Below the pieces are notes generated by a model. The model was not told the origin of the DNA, searched no databases, and worked only from the letters and a program-made list of their open reading frames with translations. Source: Ectothiorhodospiraceae bacterium BW-2 (GTDB lineage: Bacteria > Pseudomonadota > Gammaproteobacteria > Thiohalomonadales > Thiohalomonadaceae). From it: a stretch of 64,000 nt of DNA. The position numbers were made by a program, and so were the translations under genes. The stretch covers positions 2,221,001 through 2,285,000 of the forward strand of contig CP032507.1 of assembly GCA_008375315.1 (NCBI GenBank), written 5' to 3'. This document shows positions 53,663 to 62,565 of this stretch, piece by piece (position 1 is the stretch's first letter; every line of letters begins with the position of its first letter).

Positions 53663-54612
53663 TGACGAACTTTTCCATGCCAGATGCAGCAGTTGTAATC
53701 TCAACCTATAACGGTGCAGCCTGGCTGGCTGCGCAGCTCGATTCGATTCTATCCCAGTCGTATCGACTCAACATTGTAGTGCGGGATGATGGCTCCTCAG
53801 ATCGTACTCTTAACACTATCCAAAATTATCAGCAAAACTATCCGCAACAGATACGATTACTGAAAGAGCAACAACAGCGGCTCGGGCCGATGCGCTCGTA
53901 TAGCTATCTGCTGGAACAGTGCGATGCGCCGTATCTCTTTTTAGCCGATCAAGACGATGTTTGGCACCCCAGTAAAGCCGTCTTACTGTTGGCTCAAATG
54001 CACCAATTAGAGCAGCAGTGGGGACAGAATATGCCGCTACTGGTTTTTTCTGATGCGCGAGTGATTGATGAGCAGGGGCGCGTGATGGCTGCCTCCTATT
54101 GGCAACATATTGGAATCTGGCCGGGTAAAACGAGTTTAAGTCTGGCCTATCTGCTTCAGCTTAACTTTATCCCCGGCTGTACCATGCTAATTAACCGTGC
54201 ATTGGCTAAACTTGCTCTGCCGGTTCCGGCTACCGCGATGATGCACGACTGGTGGTTACTCTTAGTGGCGGCGGCATTCGGCCAGATAGGTGTCGTGGAA
54301 CAACCCCTTATCGACTATCGCCAACATGGCGCTAATACGGTCGGGATTACAGATCGGGTTAAAATTCATAGCCGCTCAGACTGGCAGCTGTTTCGCCGCC
54401 GTCGTCGTCAGCTATTAGAGGAGAGTGCGGTACAGGCCGCTGCGTTTCTCACACGCTATCGGCAGCAACTTTCAGCTGCACAAAATAGTATGCTCTATCA
54501 CTACAGCCGGTTACCTAGCTACGCTTATCCGCGCCGGCTCTATACCCTGTTACGCTATAGATTGTTAAAAGAGCGCTGGATTAAGAGCCTGCGCCATCTG
54601 CTACTGATTTAG
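53662..54612 (+). CDS. Glycosyltransferase family 2
   Basis: 316 residues. AAVVISTYNGAAWLAAQLDS, VVRDDGSSDRTL and YLFLADQDDVWHPSK (DxD-like) match the dTDP-rhamnose/Gal-type GT2 subgroup; MMHDWWLLLVAAAFG has the late Asp. It would add a sugar to the repeat unit. Followed by a sulfotransferase after 8 bases. Confidence 0.92.
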   Translation: MTNFSMPDAAVVISTYNGAAWLAAQLDSILSQSYRLNIVVRDDGSSDRTLNTIQNYQQNYPQQIRLLKEQQQRLGPMRSYSYLLEQCDAPYLFLADQDDVWHPSKAVLLLAQMHQLEQQWGQNMPLLVFSDARVIDEQGRVMAASYWQHIGIWPGKTSLSLAYLLQLNFIPGCTMLINRALAKLALPVPATAMMHDWWLLLVAAAFGQIGVVEQPLIDYRQHGANTVGITDRVKIHSRSDWQLFRRRRRQLLEESAVQAAAFLTRYRQQLSAAQNSMLYHYSRLPSYAYPRRLYTLLRYRLLKERWIKSLRHLLLI

Positions 54613-54620
54613 GTAAGAAA

Positions 54621-55484
54621 ATGAGCCCCCCGGTTATTATTGTCGGCATGCACCGCTCCGGTACCTCGGTATTAACGCAACTACTGGCGCAGCAGGGGAT
54701 TTTTTGGGGAGTCAATCAGGATCACCATTTTGAGCCCCGGTTTTTTCAGCAACTCAATGATGCACTATTAAGCCAAACCGGTGGCCGCTGGGACTGGCCG
54801 GAGCAGGCCAGCCAGCTCTGGTGTGAACCTCAGTTGAAGGCACAGGCAGTCACTTACCTAAATCAGCTGTGGCACGCTCTGGCCGCGTGGCGATATTGGG
54901 GGGTAGGGTATGGCCTTAGCGGTCGGCGTCCCCGCTATTGGGGTTGGAAAGATCCACGCACAACCCTGTTGCTACCGCTGTGGTTACAACTCTTTCCTGA
55001 TGCTAAGATTATTCACCTGCAGCGTCATGGGGTCGATGTAGCCCATAGCTTGCTAAGACGAAATCAACAGGTGACCGGGCAGTTGCGGGCAGCTTCATAT
55101 CGTTCTGTCTGGCGGAGAACGGTTCGCCGCTTGCGCTGGTGGTTGCCGCAGCCGTGTCAGAATCGTTTTACCGAATCCTACCGCTGTCTGACTCTGGAGG
55201 GAGGTCTATCACTCTGGTCGCACTATATGGCACAGGCAGAGCAGTTTGAGCCGTTAGTTCCTGCTGAACAGTGGCTTAATCTTCGGTTTGAGTCGTTATG
55301 TGAGCAACCGGTGAATGAGCTACAACGCTGTTTTGAGTTTATCGGTATTGAAGTCTCCCGTTTAAAGTTACAACAATTAGCAACACAACTTCGGCCGGAA
55401 TTAGCTGGCCAATATCGTCGGCACTCCCATTTACAGCAGTTCGCTGAGCAGCAACAGATAGCGTTGCAGCGGTTTAATTACTAA
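54621..55484 (+). CDS. Sulfotransferase-family protein
   Basis: 287 residues. PVIIVGMHRSGTSVLTQLLA is the PAPS 5' loop; YWGWKDPRTTLLLPLWLQLF and AKIIHLQRHGVDVAHSLLRR the 3' region. WLNLRFESLCEQPVNELQRC follows as in the family. It shares plan and context with the gene at 51491 but little close identity, so it is not a recent duplicate. Confidence 0.87.
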   Translation: MSPPVIIVGMHRSGTSVLTQLLAQQGIFWGVNQDHHFEPRFFQQLNDALLSQTGGRWDWPEQASQLWCEPQLKAQAVTYLNQLWHALAAWRYWGVGYGLSGRRPRYWGWKDPRTTLLLPLWLQLFPDAKIIHLQRHGVDVAHSLLRRNQQVTGQLRAASYRSVWRRTVRRLRWWLPQPCQNRFTESYRCLTLEGGLSLWSHYMAQAEQFEPLVPAEQWLNLRFESLCEQPVNELQRCFEFIGIEVSRLKLQQLATQLRPELAGQYRRHSHLQQFAEQQQIALQRFNY

Positions 55485-55512
55485 CCTAAGCGGGTAAGAG
55501 TCGGGTTGTGTG

Positions 55513-56862
55513 ATGAAACGGTGCTCCTTTTTTATCTTGCGTTACGGTCAACACCACCCCAACGCCATAAAAATTATCGATAACCTCGCCTGGCTCTTTG
55601 TTGATAAAGTGCTACGCATGGGTGTCGGTCTGCTGGTCGGCGTATGGCTGGCGCGCTATTTAGGCCCGGAGCAGTTTGGCCTGCTGAACTATGCGCTGGC
55701 ACTACTGGCGCTCTTTAGCACTGTCGCTGCGGTGGGGCTTAATCCCATCGTAGTGCGTGAAAGTGTACATCAACCTGATGCGGCACCGGTTATTCTCGGA
55801 TCTGCGCTGCTGTTACGCCTTATCGCCGGCAGTATCGCGATTATGGCGATGAATCTGACGCTGTATGCACTACGCCCCGATGACCCTTTAGCACAAATAA
55901 GTGTGCTGATTCTGAGTATGACACTGCTGTTCAGAGCCAGCGAGGTGGTACGCTACTGGTTTGAATCACAAGTACAGCTTCGTTATTGGGTTTGGGTCGA
56001 AAACAGCCTCTTTCTGCTAATGTCAGGCGTAAAAGTCGTGCTTATTCTGCATGCGGCGCCATTTATCGCCTTTATTTGGGTTATTCTGATCGAGGCAGGT
56101 CTGTTAGCCATCGGGGTAGGGTGGATCTACTGGTGCCGGACGCAGACTATCGCTTGGCGCGTTCGCTATGCCCGACTAAAGCAGCTACTGCACGACTCAT
56201 GGCTGTTTATGTTTTCAGCCATGGCAATGGTGCTCTACACGCGGATTGATCAAATTATGCTCGGTGAGATGGTCGGTAACGATGCCGTAGGGCTCTATAG
56301 TGCCGCCACCCGTATCAGCGAGGCGTGGTACTTTATTCCGGTGATTATCGTCACCTCACTCTTTCCCGCTATCTTAAAGGCCAAACAGCGGAGTGAGTCG
56401 GCCTATTACCAGCGATTACAGCAGTTAATGGATCTGGTTATCTGGCTCTCGGTTGCGGTGGCGATAGCGGTGACACTGCTGTCGGACAGGCTGATAACGG
56501 GGCTGTTTGGTGAAGCGTATCAGGCCGCTGCCGGAGTCTTAGTGATCCACATCTGGGCATCGCTGTTAATGTCGTTAGGACTGGTTGGAGCGAAATGGTT
56601 TGTCGCCGAAAACCACGCGCTGTTCAATTTTCAGCGTACTGCTGTAGGGGTGGCGCTTAATGTGCTGCTAAACTGGCTGCTCATTCCTAAATACGGTATC
56701 GATGGTGCCGCTATAGCGACGCTCATCACCCATCTTTGGGTTAATTTGCTCTATGATGGGTTACAAAAAATGACTCGGCCGCTGTTTTGGCTCAAACTAG
56801 GTGGGTTAAATCCCCTTGCCGTGATAAGGCGTTTAGTGACCCTTGCGCTTTGGCTACGCTAA
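55513..56862 (+). CDS. wzx: Wzx-type polysaccharide flippase
   Basis: 449 residues from ATG 55513, with 12-14 membrane helices. MGVGLLVGVWLARYLGPEQF and GLLNYALALLALFSTVA are the start of the Polysacc_synt family, and LYTRIDQIMLGEMVGNDAVG is the central conserved block. It moves lipid-linked repeat units to the periplasm, where the Wzy-like protein could join them. Its end carries half of the CTAACCCG palindrome seen at 28156. Confidence 0.92.
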   Translation: MKRCSFFILRYGQHHPNAIKIIDNLAWLFVDKVLRMGVGLLVGVWLARYLGPEQFGLLNYALALLALFSTVAAVGLNPIVVRESVHQPDAAPVILGSALLLRLIAGSIAIMAMNLTLYALRPDDPLAQISVLILSMTLLFRASEVVRYWFESQVQLRYWVWVENSLFLLMSGVKVVLILHAAPFIAFIWVILIEAGLLAIGVGWIYWCRTQTIAWRVRYARLKQLLHDSWLFMFSAMAMVLYTRIDQIMLGEMVGNDAVGLYSAATRISEAWYFIPVIIVTSLFPAILKAKQRSESAYYQRLQQLMDLVIWLSVAVAIAVTLLSDRLITGLFGEAYQAAAGVLVIHIWASLLMSLGLVGAKWFVAENHALFNFQRTAVGVALNVLLNWLLIPKYGIDGAAIATLITHLWVNLLYDGLQKMTRPLFWLKLGGLNPLAVIRRLVTLALWLR

Positions 56863-57089
56863 CCCGACATGATTATGCCATGGTTTTTTTGAAAAATTGC
56901 CCGGCCGCTTGTCGGGCTGTGTAGCTAAGGCAGCGGGAATCACTGGCGGTTGAAAAAATCACTGGACAACATTGGGATGGGCCTGTTATTTTTGCTCGGG
57001 TTTGAACAAAAAAGAGAGCGGCCGCTAAAGTCGGCTTCAATTGTTATATGGATAGCGCATGAATTGTCCGGCTGAAGACGACACAGCAG

Positions 57090-57101
57090 GGCGGTAGCGT
57101 G
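57090..57101 (+). promoter_or_regulatory. ops-like element GGCGGTAGCGTG
   Basis: The 12-mer equals the core of the ops site that recruits RfaH to polysaccharide operons in enterobacteria. It lies 23 bases before the EPS regulator gene, in a 262-base leader without genes (56863-57124). No rfaH homologue is in the window. Confidence 0.65.
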
Positions 57102-57124
57102 GATAAAATCGGAAAAAATAAGTC

Positions 57125-57502
57125 ATGAATCGTAGCGTAGCAGATACTCCTCCCCTTTCCCGTCAGGCACGGTTACAGGCTGATACCTATTTTCGAGTAA
57201 TGCATCTGTTAGAGCAGCAGCCTGATCTGACGCAGAGAGAGTTAGCTCAGCATCTTGATGTCAGTGTCGGAGCGCTTAATTATTGCCTGAAAGCATTGAA
57301 AGAGAAGGGTTGGGTAAAGATGCAAAATTTTGCTCACTCTAAAAACAAGTTTGGCTATATCTATGTCCTGACACCAGCCGGTTTAGTCCATAAATCATCA
57401 TTAGCTAAAGCCTTTTTAAAGCGAAAAATTGCTGAATATGAAGCCTTAAGAGTAGAGATAGAGGCCTTAAAATCAGATATTGAATGGTGTGATAATCATT
57501 AA
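57125..57502 (+). CDS. EPS-associated MarR-family regulator
   Basis: 125 residues. ADTYFRVMHLLEQQPDLTQR then ELAQHLDVSVGALNYCLKAL is a winged-helix of the 'MarR family EPS-associated transcriptional regulator' type; GYIYVLTPAGLVHKSSL and a C-terminal coiled-coil follow. Members sit at the head of exopolysaccharide clusters. Here it precedes the nucleotide-sugar genes and follows an ops-like site. Confidence 0.93.
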   Translation: MNRSVADTPPLSRQARLQADTYFRVMHLLEQQPDLTQRELAQHLDVSVGALNYCLKALKEKGWVKMQNFAHSKNKFGYIYVLTPAGLVHKSSLAKAFLKRKIAEYEALRVEIEALKSDIEWCDNH

Positions 57503-57678
57503 ACGACGCGACTATTCGACCCGTTTGCGTCGCAGCACTGCCTGTTTGCCTTGAAAAATGTGATCGATACCATCTACGACGCAGCCAGACACGCAAAGGT
57601 GGTCGGGATTGCAAAAGTGACTCCCAAAAGCGGCGTGAGGTAGATGAGCGGATACCGGATTTATTTGGGAATGACCAC

Positions 57679-58338
57679 ATGAAAGTATTAGTGACGGGTG
57701 CGGCAGGTTTTATTGGTTCTGCGCTGACTTTACGGTTATTAGAGCGCGGTGATACGGTCGTTGGTATTGATAATCATAACGACTATTACGATCCAAAACT
57801 TAAACAAGATCGCCTGGCTCGGCAAATTGATCATATTAACTACACGCACATTCGTGGTGATATTGCTGATCGGCAAACTATGGAAACTCTGTTTACAGAA
57901 CAGAAACCACAGCGCGTCGTCAATCTGGCAGCCCAGGCAGGGGTGCGCTACTCACTTGAAAATCCGTTGGCTTATATCGACAGTAATTTGGTCGGTTTTG
58001 GTCATATCCTTGAGGGGTGTCGTCATAGACCAGCAACAGCCTATCCGGACTGGCAGAGTGATAATCCCGATTCCGGCACCAGCTATGCTCCATGGCGAAT
58101 CTATAATATTGGCAGTAATAACCCGGAATCTCTAAATACCTACATTGAAACGCTGGAGAATTTTTTGGGTAAAACAGCACAAAAAGAGCTGTTGCCACTG
58201 CAACCTGGCGATGTACCCGATACCTATGCCGATGTCGACGATCTGATTCGGGATATTGGTTACAAACCTGATACACCTTTAGAGCAGGGTATGTAGGCAT
58301 TTATTGAGTGGTTTAGAGCTTACTACTCAGAAAAATAG
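57679..58338 (+). pseudogene. UDP-glucuronate 4-epimerase, internally deleted
   Basis: TGAAGFIGSALTLRLLERGD, HNDYYDPKLKQDRL and NLAAQAGVRYSLENPLAYID are typical of the 335-residue epimerase. After GHILEGCRH about 130 residues are missing, including the catalytic Ser and YxxxK, and the sequence resumes at AYPDWQSDNPD. Near the end a TAG (58294-58296) interrupts EQGM-AFIEWFRAYYSEK. Two separate lesions make it inactive. Confidence 0.88.
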
Positions 58339-58353
58339 AAAACTTGTAAAAAT

Positions 58354-59126
58354 ATGAAAGCCGTTATTCTGGCGGGTGGATTGGGTACCCGCGTTGCCGA
58401 AGAGACCCATCTCAAACCTAAACCGATGATCGAAATTGGCGGCCGTCCGATCCTATGGCACATTATGAAAATTTACTCCGCCCACGGGGTCAACGACTTT
58501 ATCATCTGCTGTGGCTATATGGGCTATGTGATTAAAGGGTATTTTGCGAACTACTTTCTGCACATGTCCGATGTCACCTTCTGTATGCGCACCAACCAAA
58601 TGGAGGTGCATAATAAACGCGCCGAACCGTGGCGGGTGACGCTGATTGATACCGGCGATAACACCCTCACCGGTAGCCGGTTAAAACGGGTTGCCGACTA
58701 TGTACAAGACGAAGAGGCCTTTTGCTTTACCTATGGCGATGGTGTCGCAGATGTCGATATCACCGCACCCATCGCCTTTCATCAACAGCACGGTAAACAG
58801 GCTACGGTAACGGCCGTACAACCCCTTGGGCGTTATGGCGCACTGGTCAGAACGGGGAATAGCGTAAGCGGATTTCAGGAAAAACCCCAAGTGACGGAGC
58901 ATGGATTAACGGGGGATTTTTTGTACTGCATCCTGCGGTACTAAGCAAAATTCCCCATGAAAACTGCTCATGGGAAGGGGAGCCGCTGACCTAGCTGGCA
59001 GCTCAAAGCGAACTGGAGGCGTTTGAACGTCGGGGCTTTTGGCAACCGATGGATACCTTGCGTGATAAAAATCACCTTGAAGCGTTGTGGCAGAGTGGGC
59101 GTGCGCCGTGGAAGTGTTGGGAATGA
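58354..59126 (+). pseudogene. rfbF: Glucose-1-phosphate cytidylyltransferase, frameshifted
   Basis: KAVILAGGLGTRVAEETHLK, KPMIEIGGRPILWHIMKIYS and FCFTYGDGVADVDI are those of RfbF, which makes CDP-glucose. One base is missing near 58902; the other frame then gives WINGGFFVLHPAVLSKIP and later [18 protein letters not shown] with an in-frame TAG at 58992-58994. The reading frame ends as TGA overlapping the rfbG start. Broken by a frameshift and a nonsense codon. Confidence 0.9.
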
Positions 59127-60305
59127 AACTATTTAACAGCCTCTATGCTGGAAAAAGGGTATTAATTACCGGTCATACCGGCTTTAAGGGAAGTTGGCTA
59201 ACTTTATGGCTACAACAGCTCGGTGCCCGAGTTGTAACCGTTCACTCTCCCTCCTTAATCTCCCTCTCCCGGCGGGAGAGGGTTGGGGTGAGGGGTAAAA
59301 TTTAGCGGGGAGAGTGAACGGTTACCCCGAGTTTACGGTATCTCGCTGGAGCCTGAAACCGCCCCTAACCACTGCTCACTACTGGACTTAAATATAACTG
59401 CTGATTATCGCCTCGATATTCGCAACTACGACAGGTTAGCCAAAGCGGTCTCAGCGGCACAACCCGATATTGTGTTTCATCTGGCAGCGCAGCCACTGGT
59501 GCGGAGATCATATCGCCAACCACTGGAGACCTGGTCCACCAATGTCATGGGAACGGCAAATGTTTTAGAGGCGTGTCGCCATACGCCATCAGTGCAGGCA
59601 ATCGTTACGATAACCACCGATAAGTGTTATGCCAATCAGGAGTGGTCATGGGGTTATCGCGAAATTGACCAATTAGGCGGGCATGACCCCTATAGCGCAT
59701 CCAAAGCCGGTGCCGAATTAGTAGCTGCAAGTTACCGTTCCGCCTATTTTAACCAATCGGGTCAGCCCCTATTGGCCACAGCCCGTGCGGGTAATGTCAT
59801 TGGCGGTGGCGACTGGTCAGAAGATCGACTGATACCCGATCTGATTCGTGCCATTGCATCAAAACAGATACTGGAAATTCGCTCACCCCAAGCGACTCGC
59901 CCTTGGCAACATGTACTTGAGTCGTTAAGTGGTTATCTATTGTTGGGGCAGCAACTTTTAGAGGGCAAAGCCGGTTATACTGAAGCATGGAACTTTGGTC
60001 CTGAACCGGATGGTAATCGCAAAGTCATTGAAATATTAACCCATATGCAGCAGCATTGGTCAGCAGTAGAGTGGCAAACGGCAGAGCAACCCCAACCGCA
60101 CGAGGCGAACCTACTCTATCTTGATAGTGCCAAAGCGCGAACTAAACTGAACTGGCAACCGGTCTGGACATTAGAGCAGGCTCTGGAAAAGACAGTAGCG
60201 TGGTATCGAAATTGGATGGAAGAAGATTATATTTTGTCAAAGCAACAACTGAATGACTATATCCGTCAGGCTAATCAGAATAGAGCTGTCTGGATAACTG
60301 CATAA
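59123..60305 (+). pseudogene. rfbG: CDP-glucose 4,6-dehydratase, disrupted by a miniature element
   Basis: ATG 59123. RVLITGHTGFKGSWLTLWLQ is the NAD loop; HLAAQPLVRRSY, ITTDKCYANQEWSWGYRE and YSASKAGAELV (YxxxK) are typical. The 92-bp element at 59234-59325 and its 8-base duplication add 100 bases, which shifts the frame to a stop at 59303-59305. Without them GARV joins YGISLEPETAPN in frame. The enzyme makes CDP-4-keto-6-deoxyglucose from the RfbF product. The 3' part from 59334 is otherwise intact. Confidence 0.93.
59234..59325 (+). mobile_element. 92-bp IS66-ended MITE in rfbG
   Basis: Perfect 18-bp inverted ends GTAACCGTTCACTCTCCC, and an 8-base duplication CCCGAGTT (59226-59233 and 59326-59333). 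The outer 11 bases equal those of the IS66-type element at 19864. The interior is a CTCTCCCGGCGGGAGAG palindrome. Length, ends and duplication fit a non-autonomous element moved by that transposase. Confidence 0.9.
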
Positions 60306-60334
60306 ACCGAACAATTAATAGGGGAGTAAAATAA

Positions 60335-60541
60335 ATGTATGCAATTGAGTTTGAAACCGAAGTAAGCGATGGTGTGGTTAAAATTCCCGAAAATTACAAA
60401 TTAACAAAGAATCAGCATGTTAGAGTGGTTATTTTGCTTGAAAATCAAAACCAGGATGCAGAACTTCATGCACTATCGAATCACTCTGCCGGATTAGTAG
60501 AAGATTGGCTTGATTTAACTGAGGATGAGATATGGAGGTGA
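60335..60541 (+). CDS. Antitoxin of MazF-like pair
   Basis: 68 residues with GGGGAG upstream. MYAIEFETEVSDGVVKIPEN then HVRVVILLENQ resembles the short DUF2281/AbrB-like proteins that precede MazF-like toxins; SAGLVEDWLDLTEDEIW is a plausible toxin-binding tail. It overlaps the toxin gene by 10 bases. Confidence 0.72.
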   Translation: MYAIEFETEVSDGVVKIPENYKLTKNQHVRVVILLENQNQDAELHALSNHSAGLVEDWLDLTEDEIWR

Positions 60542-60855
60542 CATCGTCCGAAGTGGTTTTATGTGAATTCTATTTTTCAGATTTTAAGCAGAATAAATTG
60601 CGGCCTGTGGTTGTATTTAAAGATAACTTACCATTTGATGATTTTGTCGGTATGGCTGTGAGCAGCAGAGTTGATCGATTAAATGATGATGAAATTATTA
60701 TTGATGACTCTGATTTTATAGCAGGATTTTTAGTTAAACGCTCGAAAGTCATGGTAAGAAAAACATTTGTAATATCAAAGCAGGTTATTGTAAAAAATAT
60801 GGCACGCTTTCAGAGTCAGCTTTCAAGAAAATACAATACCATTAGAGCGCTTTAA
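60532..60855 (+). CDS. MazF/PemK-like toxin
   Basis: 107 residues. EVVLCEFYFSDFKQNKLRPV has the LRPVVV block of the PemK/MazF fold, and KRSKVMVRKTFVISKQVI the later strand. The group cleaves RNA at short motifs. Coupled to the upstream gene. AT-richer than the sugar genes on each side. Confidence 0.8.
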   Translation: MEVTSSEVVLCEFYFSDFKQNKLRPVVVFKDNLPFDDFVGMAVSSRVDRLNDDEIIIDDSDFIAGFLVKRSKVMVRKTFVISKQVIVKNMARFQSQLSRKYNTIRAL

Positions 60856-60867
60856 CGGAGTTCATCT

Positions 60868-62091
60868 ATGAACTGCCGCCACTGCCACACACCCCTACAA
60901 CATACATTTATCGATCTGGGCTTTGCGCCGCCCTCTAATGCCTATCTGACCCAATCCGATTTATCAAAACCCGAAAAATATTATCCGCTAAAAGTGATGG
61001 TGTGCAATCACTGCTGGCTAGTCCAAACCGAAGACTATACCCAAGCCGATGAACTGTTTAATGCCGAGTATGCGTACTTCTCCAGTACATCAACCGGCTG
61101 GTTGAAGCATGCTAAAGCGTATGCCGAAAAGATGACAACGCTACTCCAACTCAATCAGCAGAGTCTGGTGATTGAAGTGGCTTCGAATGACGGTTATTTA
61201 CTGAAAAATTTCGTTGAAAACAGCATACCCTGTCTCGGCATCGAACCGACAGATAGCACTGCCGATGCGGCTGAAAAGCTGGGTATACCGGTATTACGGC
61301 ACTTTTTTGGTGAAAAATTAGCCAAGCAGTTAGCCAACGAAGGTAAACAGGCTGATCTCATCGCCGGTAATAATGTCTATGCCCATGTGCCGGACATTAA
61401 TGACTTTACCAAGGGACTTAAAGCCGGATTAAAACCAACGGGCACGATTACACTGGAATTTCCGCATTTGATGCAACTGATTGCTCATAACCAGTTCGAT
61501 ACCATCTATCATGAGCACTTCTCCTACTTATCGTTACAAACCGTCAGTCAGATTTTTCAGAGTGTTGGATTACGCATTTGGGATGTCGAACAGTTATCAA
61601 CCCACGGTGGCAGCCTGAGAATCTATGGTTGCCACGATGAAGATAAGCGTGCAACGACAGCTGCGGTAAACGAACTGTTAGCACAAGAGATCCAAAGTAG
61701 CTTACAGCAAGTCACTACCTATACCCAATTTCAACAGAACGCAGATCGGGTAAAAAATGATCTACTACAGTTTCTAATTGAACAGAAAGGGGCGGGTAAA
61801 ACGGTTGCGGCTTATGGAGCTGCGGCAAAAGGCAATACCCTATTAAACTATGGTGGTGTAAAGCCCGATCGACTCCCGTTTGTCTGCGATGCAGCCCAAG
61901 CTAAACAGGGTAAATATATGCCAGGAAGCCACATACCCATTTTAGCGCCAGAGGCGATTCAGCAAGCAAAGCCCGATTTTATTCTGATTTTGCCGTGGAA
62001 CATTGCTCCGGAAGTACAAAAGCAGCTAACCTATATTCGTGAATGGGGTGGAAGGTTTGTAGTAGCCGTGCCAATGATACAGCAAAATTAA
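60868..62091 (+). CDS. Sugar C-methyltransferase (SAM-dependent)
   Basis: 407 residues. The N-terminal zinc-binding domain has CRHC and CNHC pairs; IEVASNDGYLLKNFVENSIP binds SAM, and YHEHFSYLSLQTVSQIFQS then STHGGSLRIYG with VAAYGAAAKGNTLLNYGG are the TylC3/NovU type blocks. It transfers methyl to C3 of a keto-sugar nucleotide. Placed after rfbFG it should act on a CDP-4-keto sugar, whose supply here is broken. Confidence 0.9.
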   Translation: MNCRHCHTPLQHTFIDLGFAPPSNAYLTQSDLSKPEKYYPLKVMVCNHCWLVQTEDYTQADELFNAEYAYFSSTSTGWLKHAKAYAEKMTTLLQLNQQSLVIEVASNDGYLLKNFVENSIPCLGIEPTDSTADAAEKLGIPVLRHFFGEKLAKQLANEGKQADLIAGNNVYAHVPDINDFTKGLKAGLKPTGTITLEFPHLMQLIAHNQFDTIYHEHFSYLSLQTVSQIFQSVGLRIWDVEQLSTHGGSLRIYGCHDEDKRATTAAVNELLAQEIQSSLQQVTTYTQFQQNADRVKNDLLQFLIEQKGAGKTVAAYGAAAKGNTLLNYGGVKPDRLPFVCDAAQAKQGKYMPGSHIPILAPEAIQQAKPDFILILPWNIAPEVQKQLTYIREWGGRFVVAVPMIQQN

Positions 62092-62114
62092 CAATCATCA
62101 GGAGAATAAGTGTC

Positions 62115-62324
62115 ATGCGACAATTTGCAGCTGTTATTGAACATTGCACAGAAACTAATTTATATATCGGTTATGTGCCAGGATTTGATGGCGCTCATTC
62201 GCAAGCAGAGACATTGGATGAGTTACACTCTAATTTACAGGAAGTGATCGAGATGCTTCTTGAAGAGGGAGAGCCAAAATTGTCAACTGATTTAATTGGC
62301 ATACAGAATATTGCCATTGCATAG
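62115..62324 (+). CDS. hicB: HicB antitoxin
   Basis: 69 residues from ATG 62115 with GGAG upstream; a longer open frame overlaps the methyltransferase gene and is rejected. RQFAAVIEHCTETNLYIGYV then PGFDGAHSQAETLDELHSNL is the HicB fold. HicA follows after 3 bases, so the order is B-A. Confidence 0.93.
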   Translation: MRQFAAVIEHCTETNLYIGYVPGFDGAHSQAETLDELHSNLQEVIEMLLEEGEPKLSTDLIGIQNIAIA

Positions 62325-62327
62325 ATT

Positions 62328-62552
62328 ATGGGAAATTTACCCGTATTAAAACCACAAGAGGTGATTGCTATTTTGCTAAAAATGGATTTTGTGGAGGTGA
62401 GGCAACGAGGTTCTCACAAACAGTTTCGCCATGCCGATGGTAGAACAACTACTGTTCCCATGCATAAAGGTCGGGACATTTCGCCGCTCCTGTTACGGAA
62501 AATTGCTGCGGACATAGGTCTGACCATGGCTGTTTTCATAGGTTCTAAATAA
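62328..62552 (+). CDS. hicA: HicA mRNA interferase toxin
   Basis: 74 residues. LKPQEVIAILLKMDFVEVRQ and RGSHKQFRHADG contain the catalytic His of the dsRBD-like HicA fold; VPMHKGRDISPLLLRKIAAD closes it. It cleaves mRNA when free of HicB. Intact and next to its antitoxin. Confidence 0.95.
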   Translation: MGNLPVLKPQEVIAILLKMDFVEVRQRGSHKQFRHADGRTTTVPMHKGRDISPLLLRKIAADIGLTMAVFIGSK

Positions 62553-62565
62553 CGAGTGCAGTAAT

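Noticed and set aside
57503-57678. Frame with DTIYDAARHAKVVGIAKVTP before the epimerase relic
   Set aside because: It looks like the end of a lost gene, but I do not recognise the family and there is no start. Left unannotated.
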